The position numbers were made by a program, and so were the translations under genes. DNA of 64,000 nt from Secundilactobacillus odoratitofui DSM 19909 = JCM 15043 (GTDB lineage Bacteria; Bacillota; Bacilli; Lactobacillales; Lactobacillaceae), in assembly GCF_001434895.1 (NCBI RefSeq), contig NZ_AZEE01000029.1, forward strand, positions 37,257-101,256. Direction: 5' to 3'. Of the stretch, positions 56,101 through 63,808 are shown in pieces (within the stretch, counting starts at the first letter, position 1; each line of letters begins with the position of its first letter). A model generated the notes under the pieces. It did no database searches, was not told where the DNA came from, and was given only the letters and a program-made list of their open reading frames with translations.

Positions 56101-57276
56101 GACGATTTTCTTCATCCAGTCACCGTTCATGACAGCGGTGTAAACTGCTTGACCATCGATTTGTTGGCCAACTGCATATTCTGGGTGCGTGTTGTTGGCA
56201 ATGTTACCAGTTGTATCTTGGTTACCGTAATCCGCATTCACGATTTGGAAAACTTCCCCAGTTGTCCGGTTTTTGACGATGATCCCAACGGAGTTTTGTT
56301 GAATCACTTCGAGGCCACCAATCGTCAAACCTTCTTTAAGGTTCTTTGGAATACCAAAGGTAGCACCTTGTTGACCACTACCGACTAACGAAACGTCGAT
56401 ACCATCACTGTTAACGTTGGCATACAGTGTGGTTGCACGTTTTTGTAGGTTTTGAGCATCCGAACTAACTGCACCTTGGTCACTTAATTGGTCAACGGTG
56501 GTATCGATATTATCAATCACGCCTGAACCAATCACCATGTCCAAGTCGTCGTTTTTACCGGCCGTTGTCGTACCAGGCTTACCAACTGAAACGTCTGGTA
56601 CTACGGCGTCATAGACGTGACCGTATTCACCGGCTGTTCGGTTTGTTGCAGCGTTGGCACTATTGATTTTATCCTTAGCCTTACTTTCGCTATAGTTAGC
56701 GCCATCGGTTGTTTCACCTAAGTTAGCGGTGGAACTGTTTTCAGCATGACTGGTTAAGCCGCTACCAAACAAGTTTGTTTTGACTACGGCACCTTCAGTA
56801 TCTGGCACATCCGTGGTACCGGCTGGGGCAGTTGCTTTACCTTCCATGTTGCTGGTATCAAGTTGCGTTGCACCAGATTGGAGTACATCACCAGATTGAC
56901 CGGCTTGTTCGGCACCGGTCGTATCCGTGTACTGTGCTTCGTCACTGCTTGGTTGCACCACGTTGGCAGCCGTTGCCGTACTTGCTTGGGTTGGCGCAGC
57001 CTGGGTTGTCGTTGCGTCCTGAGTTGGCGCAGCTTGTTGCGTGGTATCCCCGGTTTGGGTCGTTGGTGTTTCCGCTGTTGCTGTTGTTTGCGGATCAGTT
57101 GCCGCATGTGCTTGGGTTGGTGCCCCTAATAACACCGCACCAAGTGAAGCGGTTGCAACACCAGCGAAAAGCCAGGTACGTCCTGCCTTATACATCTTGT
57201 AATGAAGTGACGTTGTATTTTGCAACAACGCACGTTTCTGATTACCTTTTGCTAGATTCTTAGTACCTCTTCCCAT
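50164..57276 (-). CDS. Giant LPXTG-anchored adhesin with repeated modules
   Basis: A 2370-aa surface protein. The KxYKxGKxW-type signal (HYKMYKAGRTWLFAGVATAS) is followed by a Gln/Thr/Ala-rich stretch (about 60-150), an N-terminal adhesive region (about 160-790), two MucBP-like modules (about 890-1090) and about ten copies of a 75-residue module containing VVNPDGTITFTNPDGT and HLPDGTTQVIKPGD. Two calcium-binding DTDGDG-type (thrombospondin-3-like) inserts occur. A Thr/Asn linker precedes the sortase motif LPQTN (2334-2338), a membrane helix and a KRNRKF tail. GGGAGGAA precedes the start. It should be covalently attached to the wall and mediate binding. Confidence 0.93.
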   Translation of the reverse strand: MGRGTKNLAKGNQKRALLQNTTSLHYKMYKAGRTWLFAGVATASLGAVLLGAPTQAHAATDPQTTATAETPTTQTGDTTQQAAPTQDATTTQAAPTQASTATAANVVQPSSDEAQYTDTTGAEQAGQSGDVLQSGATQLDTSNMEGKATAPAGTTDVPDTEGAVVKTNLFGSGLTSHAENSSTANLGETTDGANYSESKAKDKINSANAATNRTAGEYGHVYDAVVPDVSVGKPGTTTAGKNDDLDMVIGSGVIDNIDTTVDQLSDQGAVSSDAQNLQKRATTLYANVNSDGIDVSLVGSGQQGATFGIPKNLKEGLTIGGLEVIQQNSVGIIVKNRTTGEVFQIVNADYGNQDTTGNIANNTHPEYAVGQQIDGQAVYTAVMNGDWMKKIVEAVTTGLSQASDISGDIGTFLIGNGKSLLPSSLSSSVQSIIQNPLSAVTAGPGILASIASLPSQFNVDSIKNIGASGVVATLVDLLNMLGVDTTDFNTVYQAQIKQINDSITDMNAFGDKLMNEGVKESLLMPAEIKTDSAGNDIISVLSDENLSTANGITNMVNSYLTGWTEGIGNALDAVFTGNQTIIAPDANDPMHKFDGKTPQEVLNAAIASADGAGGLVAQFAQPIIEFFLNLASQANTEAIQPVIEKISSFATNGLGQAISKAIDGAVGGMSQVVAVPVEYNDPSYVSQANGQDAAPGQFIGETFDTISKLFNQVQKSSTTIAYQNVDKTQLKALIAKGAPVGSTIPQDVTDYAYEVDNNVNASQYDVDDAVRKLGGHIIDQTKVGNLALNAVTGTTKAASADAAMPDAKTALNTALKAATAATSKSDDSKSGAISNGQADLDLTGLTADNFAITAQADQPTDGQSYVYDFIYNGTGADAVAQSLTKLAGNTGTNYLLVDPSVTDTGVKATITLTKSDATSQVAYTVQPADDQGVALAGTQPSAQLTGTPGEKADTSSLDQTVTVKDANGTTTWVKPATTTQVIPNAAGNVLIPYEKQKPTTDTPTTDSQVDYKVEPVDESMNALADPVAASGLAGEVADTSGLADSYKDAKGKTWYKPAQSQLASYMVPKAGGILQVLYTDQDTTGDDTQTPDTTGSITITDNGDGTWTIHYPDGKTEIVTPGDHTGDTTTEPTGTDNNGGYFIINPDGTITFVDKNGKQLTLDPSKFGNDGKPITVTINNNNNNTNTNDNGNGNGQNGGTTGTTTGDTDKPVTIVLPGQDGKSTGITVEKHSDGSYTVHYPDGSSETIKAGDNDTHTTPAGGTFVVNPDGTITFTNPDGTTATVDPNNTTSGTTEPGSKITNIVLPGTNGADGKDAGDQTLMIEKTPNGDIVLHLPDGTTQVIKPGDTGTLPNGATYVVNPDGTITFTLPDGKTYVVNPEDGQTTPTTTPGTGVTGAVDTDGDGIPDSFEITLGLNRENVDTDGDGDTDFQELLNHTDPKDPNSNLKSLTNKGDGDGSKDVNVTVNVNGNGAGQTDGTTTENAAKTQPIVVVVPGQTQKGITIDKGADGSLTLHFPDGSSQVIQPNDNGTHTNPTGGTFVVNPDGTITFTNPDGSTYTIDPTNQTGHSTDPTSRTTVVVLPGTKGADGKDGQSQVVTVEKTTDGKVFLHLPDGTTKAVEPGDKGDLPNGGSYVVNPDGTITFTNPDGTTYTVDPSDGTTNNVYVNGGNGTGADKDSDGLPDALEIKLGTNGDNADTDGDGDSDLKEVLNGTDPLDPNSNLNSLKGGTTTTTGKNTVVFLPNPDGNGGILLNLEKAPNGDIILHLPDGTSQVVKPGDKGDLPNGGSFVVNPDGTITFTNPSGSHFTIDPSKGSPIQGGTTTGNTTDSNNVNSYNTTNNYYGQDGANGGSQTTTIVLPKGENGQGGTITYTKQPDGTLVLGLPDGNKTVKPGDTGTLPNGGTYTVGKDGSLIIVNPDGDQTTVDPSKGSAAGNTYITNNYYGDGQGSVGNGSQTTIVLPKGENGQGGTITYTQKPDGTLVIGLPDGNKTVKPGDTGSLPNGGTYTVGKDGSLIIVNPDGSQTTVTPDKTGAAGNTYITNIYYGDGNGEQGKHTVVILPGKDGATTALTITKNPDGTITMTTPTGSQTVKPGDKGTLPDGTTYVINENGTITFTTPAGDTVTVTPENGSNNPDSVVVNVHVTDGTGDKTGNYSVTENGNGTVTIAFPDGSTQTVKPGDKGQVPGGGTYTVTDHSVVVTLPNGGSFTVNFNNGGNGGTTTTTTPGTDGGTITTTPGTDGGLTTTTTNTNTNTNTNTNNGTDGDTTSQTTTTTTTPTDNDGTVAGLTDNDTTDAGTAVGNDKGGDAVTAQAATGTDTAADGTVTDKSSDTTQGKKSADLPQTNEQPTEGYAALGLLAGILALFGLAGTTKRNRKF

Positions 57277-57564
57277 GATTAATTCCTCCCAAATATAAAA
57301 TCAAATTGACTATTCGGGTACCCCATTAATTCATACCCTGAACAGTTCGTGCCTTTGCACACCCTTACATTAGCAAAAGTCGTCAGCCAAAATTGACCTC
57401 TTTTTCAGAAATATTCTTGGGAATTTTAACGTTTTGTTGAAAATACGATAGTAATTTGTGAAAAAAGCTGATTTTTCGGAAAGTTAGGGGTTGAAATTAT
57501 TGTGTACCAACTTTTTTACCTTTTGGAAAATGCTTGCCATCGATCAAATTAACTCTCAAATGCA

Positions 57565-57815
57565 CAGCTTAGTGTCCACTATCACTACGGGTTAGCGCCC
57601 TTTTCTTACTGATGTGGGACCAGCTGCAACTAAGTTACTTCAAATTAAGGAAAATTAGTTTATGCCTCCACTTTTACTACGGGCTAACGCCCTTTTCCGG
57701 CTGCTGCGGAACCAGCTGCAATCAAGCTACTTCAAATTAAGGAAAATTAGTTTATGCCGCCACTTTCACTACGGGCTAACGCCCTTTTCCGGCTACTGTG
57801 GGACCAGCTGCAACC
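57565..57815. repeat. 92-bp tandem repeat (about 2.7 copies)
   Basis: The text ACCAGCTGCAA...ACTTCAAATTAAGGAAAATT, then ACTACGGGCTAACGCCCTTTT, returns with a 92-bp period (ACCAGCTGCAA at 57619, 57711 and 57803). The last copy runs into a longer hairpin element. Short frames across it are artefacts of the repetition. Confidence 0.85.
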
Positions 57816-57925
57816 GCTACGCGTTTTCCGCTTCGGTTATGAGCCCAAAGTTCAGGTCTCATAACCGTCCACCAGTACGACTAAGCGCGAAACGCGCTAA
57901 GTCGTACTTATCACTGCAGCCAGAA
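57780..57925. repeat. Long intergenic hairpin element
   Basis: Left text AACGCCCTTTTCCGGCT pairs imperfectly with AGCCAGAAAAGGTCGCT; inner inverted repeats CGGTTATGAG/CTCATAACCG and AGTACGACT/AGTCGTACT are perfect. It has the same organisation as the elements at 29.7, 36.2 and 63.6 kb. From 57277 to 57564 only the upstream region of the adhesin is seen, and 57926-58140 shows nothing recognisable. Confidence 0.65.
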
Positions 57926-58142
57926 AAGGTCGCTAACCCTCCGTTGTCGTTACATAATGCGTTCAAGATTTCTATTAATTATAATTAACGTTCCAGTTTA
58001 AAAGCTGTACGTACTAGCTCTATTTATAGTCTTTCATTAATTGACCCTTATATCTCAGTAAATCTGCTTAACCACTTTGATTAACGAACCTGATGGAAGA
58101 CAATCAATCGACGAACAGTACAGTGTTAAATTTAAAGTTTGT

Positions 58143-58335
58143 TCGTTGTAGCTGTAGTGCCAGAAGCAGACTGGTTGGCGGGTGGTGGCAGTGAAAAATG
58201 ATGTTAGGGTGAAGTGACGCAAGAAGTGTACTTCTTCTTGGGTTACTTCACCCTTACATCATTGGACGAATCAGAGACCTGTCTTTTGGGCTCGGATTCG
58301 AGGGTGAAAACGCAAAGCGTTTGAACCCGGTCCCA
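58143..58335. repeat. Direct repeat of about 190 bp, copy 1
   Basis: This stretch (GTAGTGCCAGAAGCAGACTG and onward to GGTCCCACAGC) is almost identical to 63809-64000, with only scattered substitutions and one indel. It contains a strong inner hairpin, ATGTTAGGGTGAAGT/ACTTCACCCTTACAT, around AAGAAGT/ACTTCTT. It is non-coding and is probably a mobile or structured intergenic repeat. Confidence 0.9.
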
Positions 58336-58436
58336 CAGCCACTTCCCGCCAACCAGTCTGCTGGCGGCCGGAGGCGGCAGTAGTTTGGAAGTACAATCGG
58401 TCTAACTTTCAATCGCCCACGAGTTTCAAATGCATA

Positions 58437-58478
58437 CAAAAAGAGGTCTCGAACAAAAAGTTCGAGGCCTCTTCCTCA
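58437..58478 (-). terminator. Terminator of the MFS-DUF4811 operon
   Basis: Read on the minus strand, GAGGCCTCGAAC and GTTCGAGACCTC form the stem, followed by TTTTTG. It ends the operon that starts at 60732. Confidence 0.85.
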
Positions 58479-58525
58479 GTACGACTCTCTAATCGTACCG
58501 AATAATCCTTCTAATCAATTAAGAC

Positions 58526-59245
58526 TTATTTGCTTTGAACAGACTTCACGAGCTTAGCCACTGCTTGGGCCTGGAACTGAGCTTGAAGTTGTTTTTGGAG
58601 CTTGGCCTGTTGGGCAGTCGTCATAGATGGGTTCTTGGTCATTGCGGCCATCATACCCTTCTTGATGAAGGCGGCACCTTCAGTTTTAAGCTGAGCTTGG
58701 TAAGTCTTGCTCTTCATTTGCTTTTGGAGTGCCTTAGCTTGTTGCGCGCTAAGCACTAACCAATTTTTGTTCACATAAATCGTGTTGGTCCGCTTAATGA
58801 ACTTGTGGTTCTGGCCGGTAAAGGCAAACCAGATTTTGGCAGCGTTACTCTTGTAACGCCAACGTGTAACGGTGGTCACCATCCGTGTCTTGCCGGTAGT
58901 CGTCTTCACTTTATTAAAGGTCTCGCTACTGGTTTGTGTATGGGTGGTCTTCTTAGCATCCTTGCTCGTTTTATAAACGTAGACTTGGTGCTTGTTAGCC
59001 GTACCGATTGGTTGGTATAAAACCATGTCCATCTTTGGTGAGGCGCTATAAATAGTTTGAGTCGTTGTAGTGGTGTACTTTTCTAAACCATAGTGGTTCT
59101 TCCAGTTTGCCACGGCAAAGTAACTCGACACACACAGACCAATGATGGTCAAAATCGTCAAAGTGTTGCTAATGGCTTTGTTTTCGATGTAAATAAATGC
59201 CATGAAAGCTAAAACCGTAAAAATAATGATTAAGGCTACAATCAC
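58526..59245 (-). CDS. DUF4811-domain membrane protein linked to the MFS pump
   Basis: A 239-aa protein with two N-terminal membrane helices (about 2-20 and 29-48), an extracytoplasmic beta-rich domain and a Gln/Lys/Ala-rich helical tail (AQQAKLQKQLQAQFQAQAVA). It overlaps the transporter gene by 4 nt (ATGA), implying coupled translation. DUF4811 proteins are usually found next to DHA2 drug pumps in lactobacilli; the molecular role is unknown. Confidence 0.75.
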   Translation of the reverse strand: MIVALIIIFTVLAFMAFIYIENKAISNTLTILTIIGLCVSSYFAVANWKNHYGLEKYTTTTTQTIYSASPKMDMVLYQPIGTANKHQVYVYKTSKDAKKTTHTQTSSETFNKVKTTTGKTRMVTTVTRWRYKSNAAKIWFAFTGQNHKFIKRTNTIYVNKNWLVLSAQQAKALQKQMKSKTYQAQLKTEGAAFIKKGMMAAMTKNPSMTTAQQAKLQKQLQAQFQAQAVAKLVKSVQSK

Positions 59246-60732
59246 TGGTTGTCACCTACCTTTGTTGATTGAGTTTCTGCTGGGTAGTCGCTTGCTTGAC
59301 CACGGTTCTTCATGAAGAAGGCGGTAATCAAAGCGCCCACACAGAAGAGGGCTGCAATGATAAAGGCAGCGTGGTAACCAGTCAAAGTTGCGTTGATGTA
59401 TGAATCTTTATATTGCAATGGGTTGCTCGTTAACAAGTGGTGAGCTGGCTTATGTGAAGTCGTCACGTTTGTTAAAACACTGGTCAAAATGGCAGTCCCG
59501 ACTGAACTAGCGATTTGACGTTGTGTGTTGTTAACAGCGGTCCCATGACCAATCAAGTGGACAGGTAAGGCGTTCATACCAACAGTTGTTGCTGGCATCA
59601 TGGCCATGGCAATCCCGAACATCCGAACACCGTATAACAGAACGATGTAGGCAGTTGGGGTATCCTTAGTGATCCAGATGAATGGCACAGAACCAATCGT
59701 TAAGAGTAACATCCCCATGATTGAGAGACGGCGAGCACCGTAACGGTCAACAGCGCGACCAGTAATTGGGCTCATAACCCCCATCATCAAGGCCCCTGCT
59801 AACAGGGTTAATCCTGAGTGGAACGCTGACATACCTTTAACAATTTGCAAGTACAATGGAATGATCATTTCGGCACCGACCATGGCCATCATTGAAACGG
59901 AACTCAAGATAGCTGAAACGGCGAATGGAATTGAACGATAAACGCGGAATTCCAAGAATGGTTTTTCCATGTGAAGTTGTTGATAGACAAAAATCCCAAC
60001 AAAAATGACACCGACAGCGAGGAAGCCAATAACTTTGGCACTACCCCAGCCGTCATTCCCAACACTTGAGAAGCCGTAAAGTAAACTCCCAAACCCAATT
60101 GTTGATAGGATAACTGATAAGACACTGATGCTTTCCTTTTTGGTAGGTAATACTGGGCGCATGAAAATCAAAGCACCAATTAAAACCAAGACCAGAACTG
60201 GAATGATCATACCGAACAGGTCACGCCAAGTCCAAGTATCGATCACCCACCCCGAAAGTGTCGGGCCAATGGCTGGTGCTAGTCCGATAACGATACCGGC
60301 TAACCCCATGGCAGTCCCACGACGCTCTGGTGGAAAAATTGACAGCATAATTGTTTGAAGCAAAGGCATGGTAACCCCCACACCAACGGCCTGAATCAAA
60401 CGACCGGTTAATAACCAGCCGAAGTTTGGTGAAACGTAGGCAATCACTGTCCCAACGAAGAAGACAGTCATGGCACTCACGTATAACCACTTGGTGTTGA
60501 ATCGAGTACTGAGCCATGCACTAATCGGAATAATAATCCCATTAACTAACATAAATCCGGTTGTTAACCATTGAACGGTTGCAGTGTTAATGTTGAACGC
60601 GTCCATGATGGTTGGATTGGCTGTTGCTAAAATTGTTTGGTTTAAAACTGTACAAAATGTCCCAATGAGCAAGACAACGATCATCATTGCTCGGCTGTAC
60701 GGTTTTCCATTGACGTCAACCGCTTTGTTCAC
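59242..60732 (-). CDS. DHA2-family MFS multidrug exporter (LmrB/EmrB-like)
   Basis: A 496-aa protein with 14 predicted helices. Motif A-like GRLIQAVGVGVTMPLLQT and motif C-like GLAPAIGPTLSGWVID are present, as in EmrB/QacA proton-drug antiporters. The start is GTG at 60732 with AGAAGG upstream. It is divergent from a MerR-type regulator. A near-consensus promoter carries a palindrome in its spacer, so expression is probably regulator-controlled. Substrates are unknown. Confidence 0.92.
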   Translation of the reverse strand: MNKAVDVNGKPYSRAMMIVVLLIGTFCTVLNQTILATANPTIMDAFNINTATVQWLTTGFMLVNGIIIPISAWLSTRFNTKWLYVSAMTVFFVGTVIAYVSPNFGWLLTGRLIQAVGVGVTMPLLQTIMLSIFPPERRGTAMGLAGIVIGLAPAIGPTLSGWVIDTWTWRDLFGMIIPVLVLVLIGALIFMRPVLPTKKESISVLSVILSTIGFGSLLYGFSSVGNDGWGSAKVIGFLAVGVIFVGIFVYQQLHMEKPFLEFRVYRSIPFAVSAILSSVSMMAMVGAEMIIPLYLQIVKGMSAFHSGLTLLAGALMMGVMSPITGRAVDRYGARRLSIMGMLLLTIGSVPFIWITKDTPTAYIVLLYGVRMFGIAMAMMPATTVGMNALPVHLIGHGTAVNNTQRQIASSVGTAILTSVLTNVTTSHKPAHHLLTSNPLQYKDSYINATLTGYHAAFIIAALFCVGALITAFFMKNRGQASDYPAETQSTKVGDNQ

Positions 60733-60779
60733 TTACTAAGACCTTCTTTTCTTCAAATTCATTTTAATGACTGAGAATA

Positions 60780-60841
60780 ACTATAATAACTTTTAAGTTA
60801 TTTGTCAACAATCTTGACAAAGTTATTTAATTATATATACT
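60780..60841. promoter_or_regulatory. Divergent promoters with palindromic operator (MFS operon / merR)
   Basis: Minus strand: TTGACA (60808-60803), 17 nt, TATAGT (60785-60780); the spacer is the palindrome AATAACTT/AAGTTATT. Plus strand: TTGACA (60814-60819), 16 nt, TATACT (60836-60841). TTGTCA...TGACAA also forms an inverted repeat between them. MerR regulators normally bind such spacer palindromes. Confidence 0.75.
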
Positions 60842-60948
60842 GTTCATGACGAAATGTATTAAAATAGTCACTTTATTTAACAACTTAAACCGGTTAACAC
60901 CGGGAAAGAAAACCGTTTCAATTATATTTTGATGAGAGAAGGCAGTTT

Positions 60949-61389
60949 GTGAATACTGAAGATCACGAAAAATTATCCGCTATGAGTCGCCATATGACTT
61001 GGCACATGGGCATTGGCGATGTGGCCGCTGCAACCGGCGTTTCACAAAGTCAATTACGCTACTGGGAACAAAAGGGTTACATTGAAAGTAAGAAAGTCCC
61101 TGGCCAGAATCGTAAATATACCTATGGTACTTTGATGCGTGTGTTCATGATTAATAGCTTTATTAACGAAGGTTTCACGCTAGTGGCCGCGGTTAAAAAG
61201 GCAGATGAGAATAAAGAAACCATGGATATCATCAAGCGGGCCGTCATCGACCGCTTTCAGGGTATCGAGCAAATTGATGGTTACCCTGCCGTTAACTTAG
61301 GCTATGTTAACGAACACCACACTGAAGTGTTGTACGCTGTGGTCAAGGAAGATCACACTGATTTAAAAATGGTGCCGGTAGAAGCTTGA
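60949..61389 (+). CDS. MerR-family transcriptional regulator
   Basis: A 146-aa regulator starting at GTG (60949) with GAGAGAAGG upstream. The N-terminal winged helix reads MGIGDVAAATGVSQSQLRYWEQKGYIESKKV, typical of MerR; the C-terminus is a short acidic effector part (VNLGYVNEHHTEVLYAVVKE). It faces the MFS-DUF4811 operon and probably controls it by binding the palindrome at 60786-60803. Confidence 0.92.
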   Translation: MNTEDHEKLSAMSRHMTWHMGIGDVAAATGVSQSQLRYWEQKGYIESKKVPGQNRKYTYGTLMRVFMINSFINEGFTLVAAVKKADENKETMDIIKRAVIDRFQGIEQIDGYPAVNLGYVNEHHTEVLYAVVKEDHTDLKMVPVEA

Positions 61390-61427
61390 CATGTCTATAA
61401 TGTAAGGCATTATTACAGCAGCTAACG

Positions 61428-61472
61428 CCAAAAATCCCGTCAACAGTAATTGCTGTTGACGGGATTTTTTGG
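61428..61472. terminator. Bidirectional terminator between merR and the DUF4097 gene
   Basis: AAAATCCCGTCAACAG and CTGTTGACGGGATTTT form a 16-bp stem with a 6-nt loop. Confidence 0.92.
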
Positions 61473-61489
61473 TTGGTTTTTAAATAATA

Positions 61490-62425
61490 CTATTTTCTAA
61501 CAGTTACATCACCATCAGTACTAGACAACTGATAAACCGTTTTGTTTTGACCGGTTTGGCCGTACTGCTGCTGGTTCTTACCGTAAATCATAACGTCACC
61601 ATCGCTGGCGTTGGCACGAATCACCGTTCGTTTAGTCGGCGTGATTCCGGCGTTAATATCGCCGCCATCATTGGCTCTGGCTGTCATTTGAGTTGCAACC
61701 GTTTCATTAGCTAAATTGATATCACCATCATCGGCCGTAATATCAGCACTCTGCCAACGATTACCACGCAAATAGATATCACCATCACTGGAATGAACTG
61801 TTGTCGACTTTTGTTTAAATTGACTATCAGTAACGGTGATGTCACCCGCTGTATCAGCTTCAAAACCTTTATCAATCGTCGTGTCCTGTAGTGTCAGGTC
61901 ACCGTATGAATTTGCCTTACTGCGTAAATGATCAGAGACCGTCACCCGCGTCAATCGCAAGTCACCATCACCCATCGTCACGTCTTTAAGTGCTAAGTCT
62001 TCTAAGCGCGTATCGGTTAGCCCATCTACACTAACGTTTTGCAGTTGAGTCCGTTTAGGCACTGTCACTTCGACAACTGGTTGACTGCCACTATAATCCA
62101 GTTCACCAAGCAACAGTCCCGAAGCAGAATGACCTGAAATCGTTAATTCGTCGCCGGAAACTGTCATGCTAATCCTGGCACTCTTACTACTACGTACTGT
62201 CACTTTAGCTTGGCTACCTCGATGAATCAAAATTGGACCGAAGTCGCCACCCGTGACTTTAATTTTTTTGACCTATTTAATGTTTTTTGATTGACTCACT
62301 TTAGCATCAACGTGTAAACCGTCATCCCAATAGACTGACTTCAGACCGCCCTTACCCAAACCGATTGAAAGTAACACACCGCCAACGATTAATAAGATAA
62401 CACCGATAATAAATGTCTTTTTCAT
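61490..62425 (-). pseudogene. DUF4097 beta-repeat envelope protein interrupted by an amber codon
   Basis: The intact frame starts at ATG 62425, overlapping the DUF1700 stop (ATGA), with a membrane helix KKTFIIGVILLIVGGVLLSI and 50 residues, then TAG at 62275-62273. The same frame continues VKKIKVTGGDFGP and a full DUF4097 repeat domain (GDGDLRLTRV, SSDGDIYLRG, DDGDINLANE, ASDGDVMIYG) to the stop at 61490. A TTG start at 62230 could express only a non-anchored piece. Total length would be 311 codons. It is either a recent nonsense mutation or a base-calling error; CAG to TAG would explain it. Confidence 0.85.
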
Positions 62426-63060
62426 TTTTGGTCACGCCTCTCTTCCGCTCGATTTTTCCGGTTAAGCTTACTGTAAAGCCACTGACTAAAGCTAAGTGTG
62501 ACGTGAATTACGCCCCGAATGAACCAGTTGATTACTGGTACGCAGATTAAAAATAGACCAAGTGATGCGATGGCACCACCGATGTAAAACAATCCCGTGC
62601 TTAAAGACTGCCCGATAATAGCGATCCCGATACCAAGCACAACTACGGCAGCGAATAGTAACGCAATAATGGTCACCACAATACTAAAGACAATTGCTGC
62701 GCCGGCCACGAAAACCGCAAATAGCGTCGCGAGCACTGCAATCCCCAACGGAATCGTGAGTGGCGTTGATAAAATTGCCAACACGATCAACCAGATGGTA
62801 TGCACCTGAGTCGTTGACTGTTGCACCCGACTACGCATCGTGGCCTTTTCTTTTTCGGGTGCGTCTAACAACCGAATGGAATAATCTGCGAGTACTTTAC
62901 GCGCTAATTGCTTCGGCGTACCCAGCTCCGCCACACAGGCTTCGTATGTCTCAAAGCCACCGTCTTGTAAGTATTCCATGTAAAAATCAACGACTTCACT
63001 AAATTCGTGATCACTCAGTTGATTGAGATAACTCTTAAACTCTTGCATGTACTTATCCAT
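62422..63060 (-). CDS. DUF1700/HAAS-type membrane protein
   Basis: About 212 aa starting MDKYMQEFKSYLNQLSDHEF. The N-terminal HAAS helical bundle (LNQLSDHEFSEVVDFYMEYL, LGTPKQLARKVL) is followed by about four membrane helices (90-185) and a charged tail. The start at 63060 follows GGGGGATGAA inside the padR end; 63072 is an alternative. It lies between padR and the DUF4097 gene, a common PadR-controlled envelope-stress arrangement in Firmicutes. Confidence 0.85.
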   Translation of the reverse strand: MDKYMQEFKSYLNQLSDHEFSEVVDFYMEYLQDGGFETYEACVAELGTPKQLARKVLADYSIRLLDAPEKEKATMRSRVQQSTTQVHTIWLIVLAILSTPLTIPLGIAVLATLFAVFVAGAAIVFSIVVTIIALLFAAVVVLGIGIAIIGQSLSTGLFYIGGAIASLGLFLICVPVINWFIRGVIHVTLSFSQWLYSKLNRKNRAEERRDQK

Positions 63061-63373
63061 GATCTTGTTCATCCCCCATCATTGAATCGATTCCGGCCTT
63101 AAACGTGACCCAATCGGTTCGAATCTCCGCTAAATGTGCGCGGCCGTCACTTGTAATTTGGTAATAACGTCGGTTTCGCCCTTGATATGGCTCATCATAA
63201 GTAGTCAACCAACCGTTTTTCTTTAAGCGTCGCAGCACCGGATACATCGTCGATTCCGAAACCTTAATTGCCTGCTGAACCCGTTGCGTCAATGCGTAAC
63301 CGTAGTAGTCTTGATCCGTCAAAATTGCTAACACACAACCGTCTAGTAGTTCTGAACTCACCTGAATTGCCAC
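63053..63373 (-). CDS. PadR-family transcriptional regulator
   Basis: About 106 aa starting at GTG 63373, chosen because GGAGG lies 7 nt before it. The winged helix (DYYGYALTQRVQQAIKVSES, TMYPVLRRLKKNGWL) is the PadR N-terminal domain; the short helical C-terminus is the subfamily 1 form. First gene of the operon with DUF1700 and DUF4097 genes. A palindrome at 63390-63410 overlaps its promoter, so it is probably autoregulated. Confidence 0.93.
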   Translation of the reverse strand: MAIQVSSELLDGCVLAILTDQDYYGYALTQRVQQAIKVSESTMYPVLRRLKKNGWLTTYDEPYQGRNRRYYQITSDGRAHLAEIRTDWVTFKAGIDSMMGDEQDHG

Positions 63374-63389
63374 GTTGTCACCTCCTGTA

Positions 63390-63410
63390 ATATTATACGT
63401 CATATAATAT
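63390..63410. promoter_or_regulatory. Palindrome at the padR promoter
   Basis: ATATTATA and TATAATAT arms (with a short CGTCA-type centre) overlap a TATAAT -10 on the minus strand just ahead of the padR ribosome binding site. It is a likely PadR operator. Confidence 0.6.
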
Positions 63411-63539
63411 GCTTTTGAATACAGTTTAACTGACGCCTAGATTGCTTGTCAAGTTGGAACCGATAATTCTAATTTGTTGGTCTGCAATTATGCCATTTTA
63501 ATTACCAAGATAAAGTTTATAACTGCCACTACCACTCCA

Positions 63540-63704
63540 GGTAACGCGGTTTTTCAGTTGCTGTGGGACCGGCTTCAGCCACGTCACCGTGTCTTCCGCC
63601 TCGTTTGTGAGCCTTCAAAGCCCGAAGTCTCACAAACGTCCAGTTCGAGTAAATGCTGAAGCATTAACTCGAACTTGTCACTGCAACTGAAAAACCGCGT
63701 TACC
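63540..63704. repeat. Long intergenic hairpin element with perfect 21-bp arms
   Basis: The arm at 63540-63560 (GTAACGCGGTTTTTCAGTTG and one base before) is perfectly inverted at 63684-63704. Inner repeats TTTGTGAG/CTCACAAA and GTTCGAGT/ACTCGAAC fold the interior. It contains GCTGTGGGACCGGCTTCAGC, shared in part with the other elements. Confidence 0.85.
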
Positions 63705-63808
63705 TTCCGTTCTCGTTACAAAATGCTAAAATCAGTTCTTTTTCGTTACAGCATCACTCATATCGTTATCTTCTGCGTTAACTTCAAAAGAACTTATTAC
63801 TCAGCATG

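Noticed and set aside
50208..57263. Numerous long frames opposite and in other frames of the adhesin
   Set aside because: They are products of the repetitive, low-complexity coding sequence on the minus strand and lack ribosome binding sites.
57662..57988. 108-aa frame in the tandem repeat region
   Set aside because: It follows the 92-bp repeat and hairpin element; no ribosome binding site or recognisable protein.
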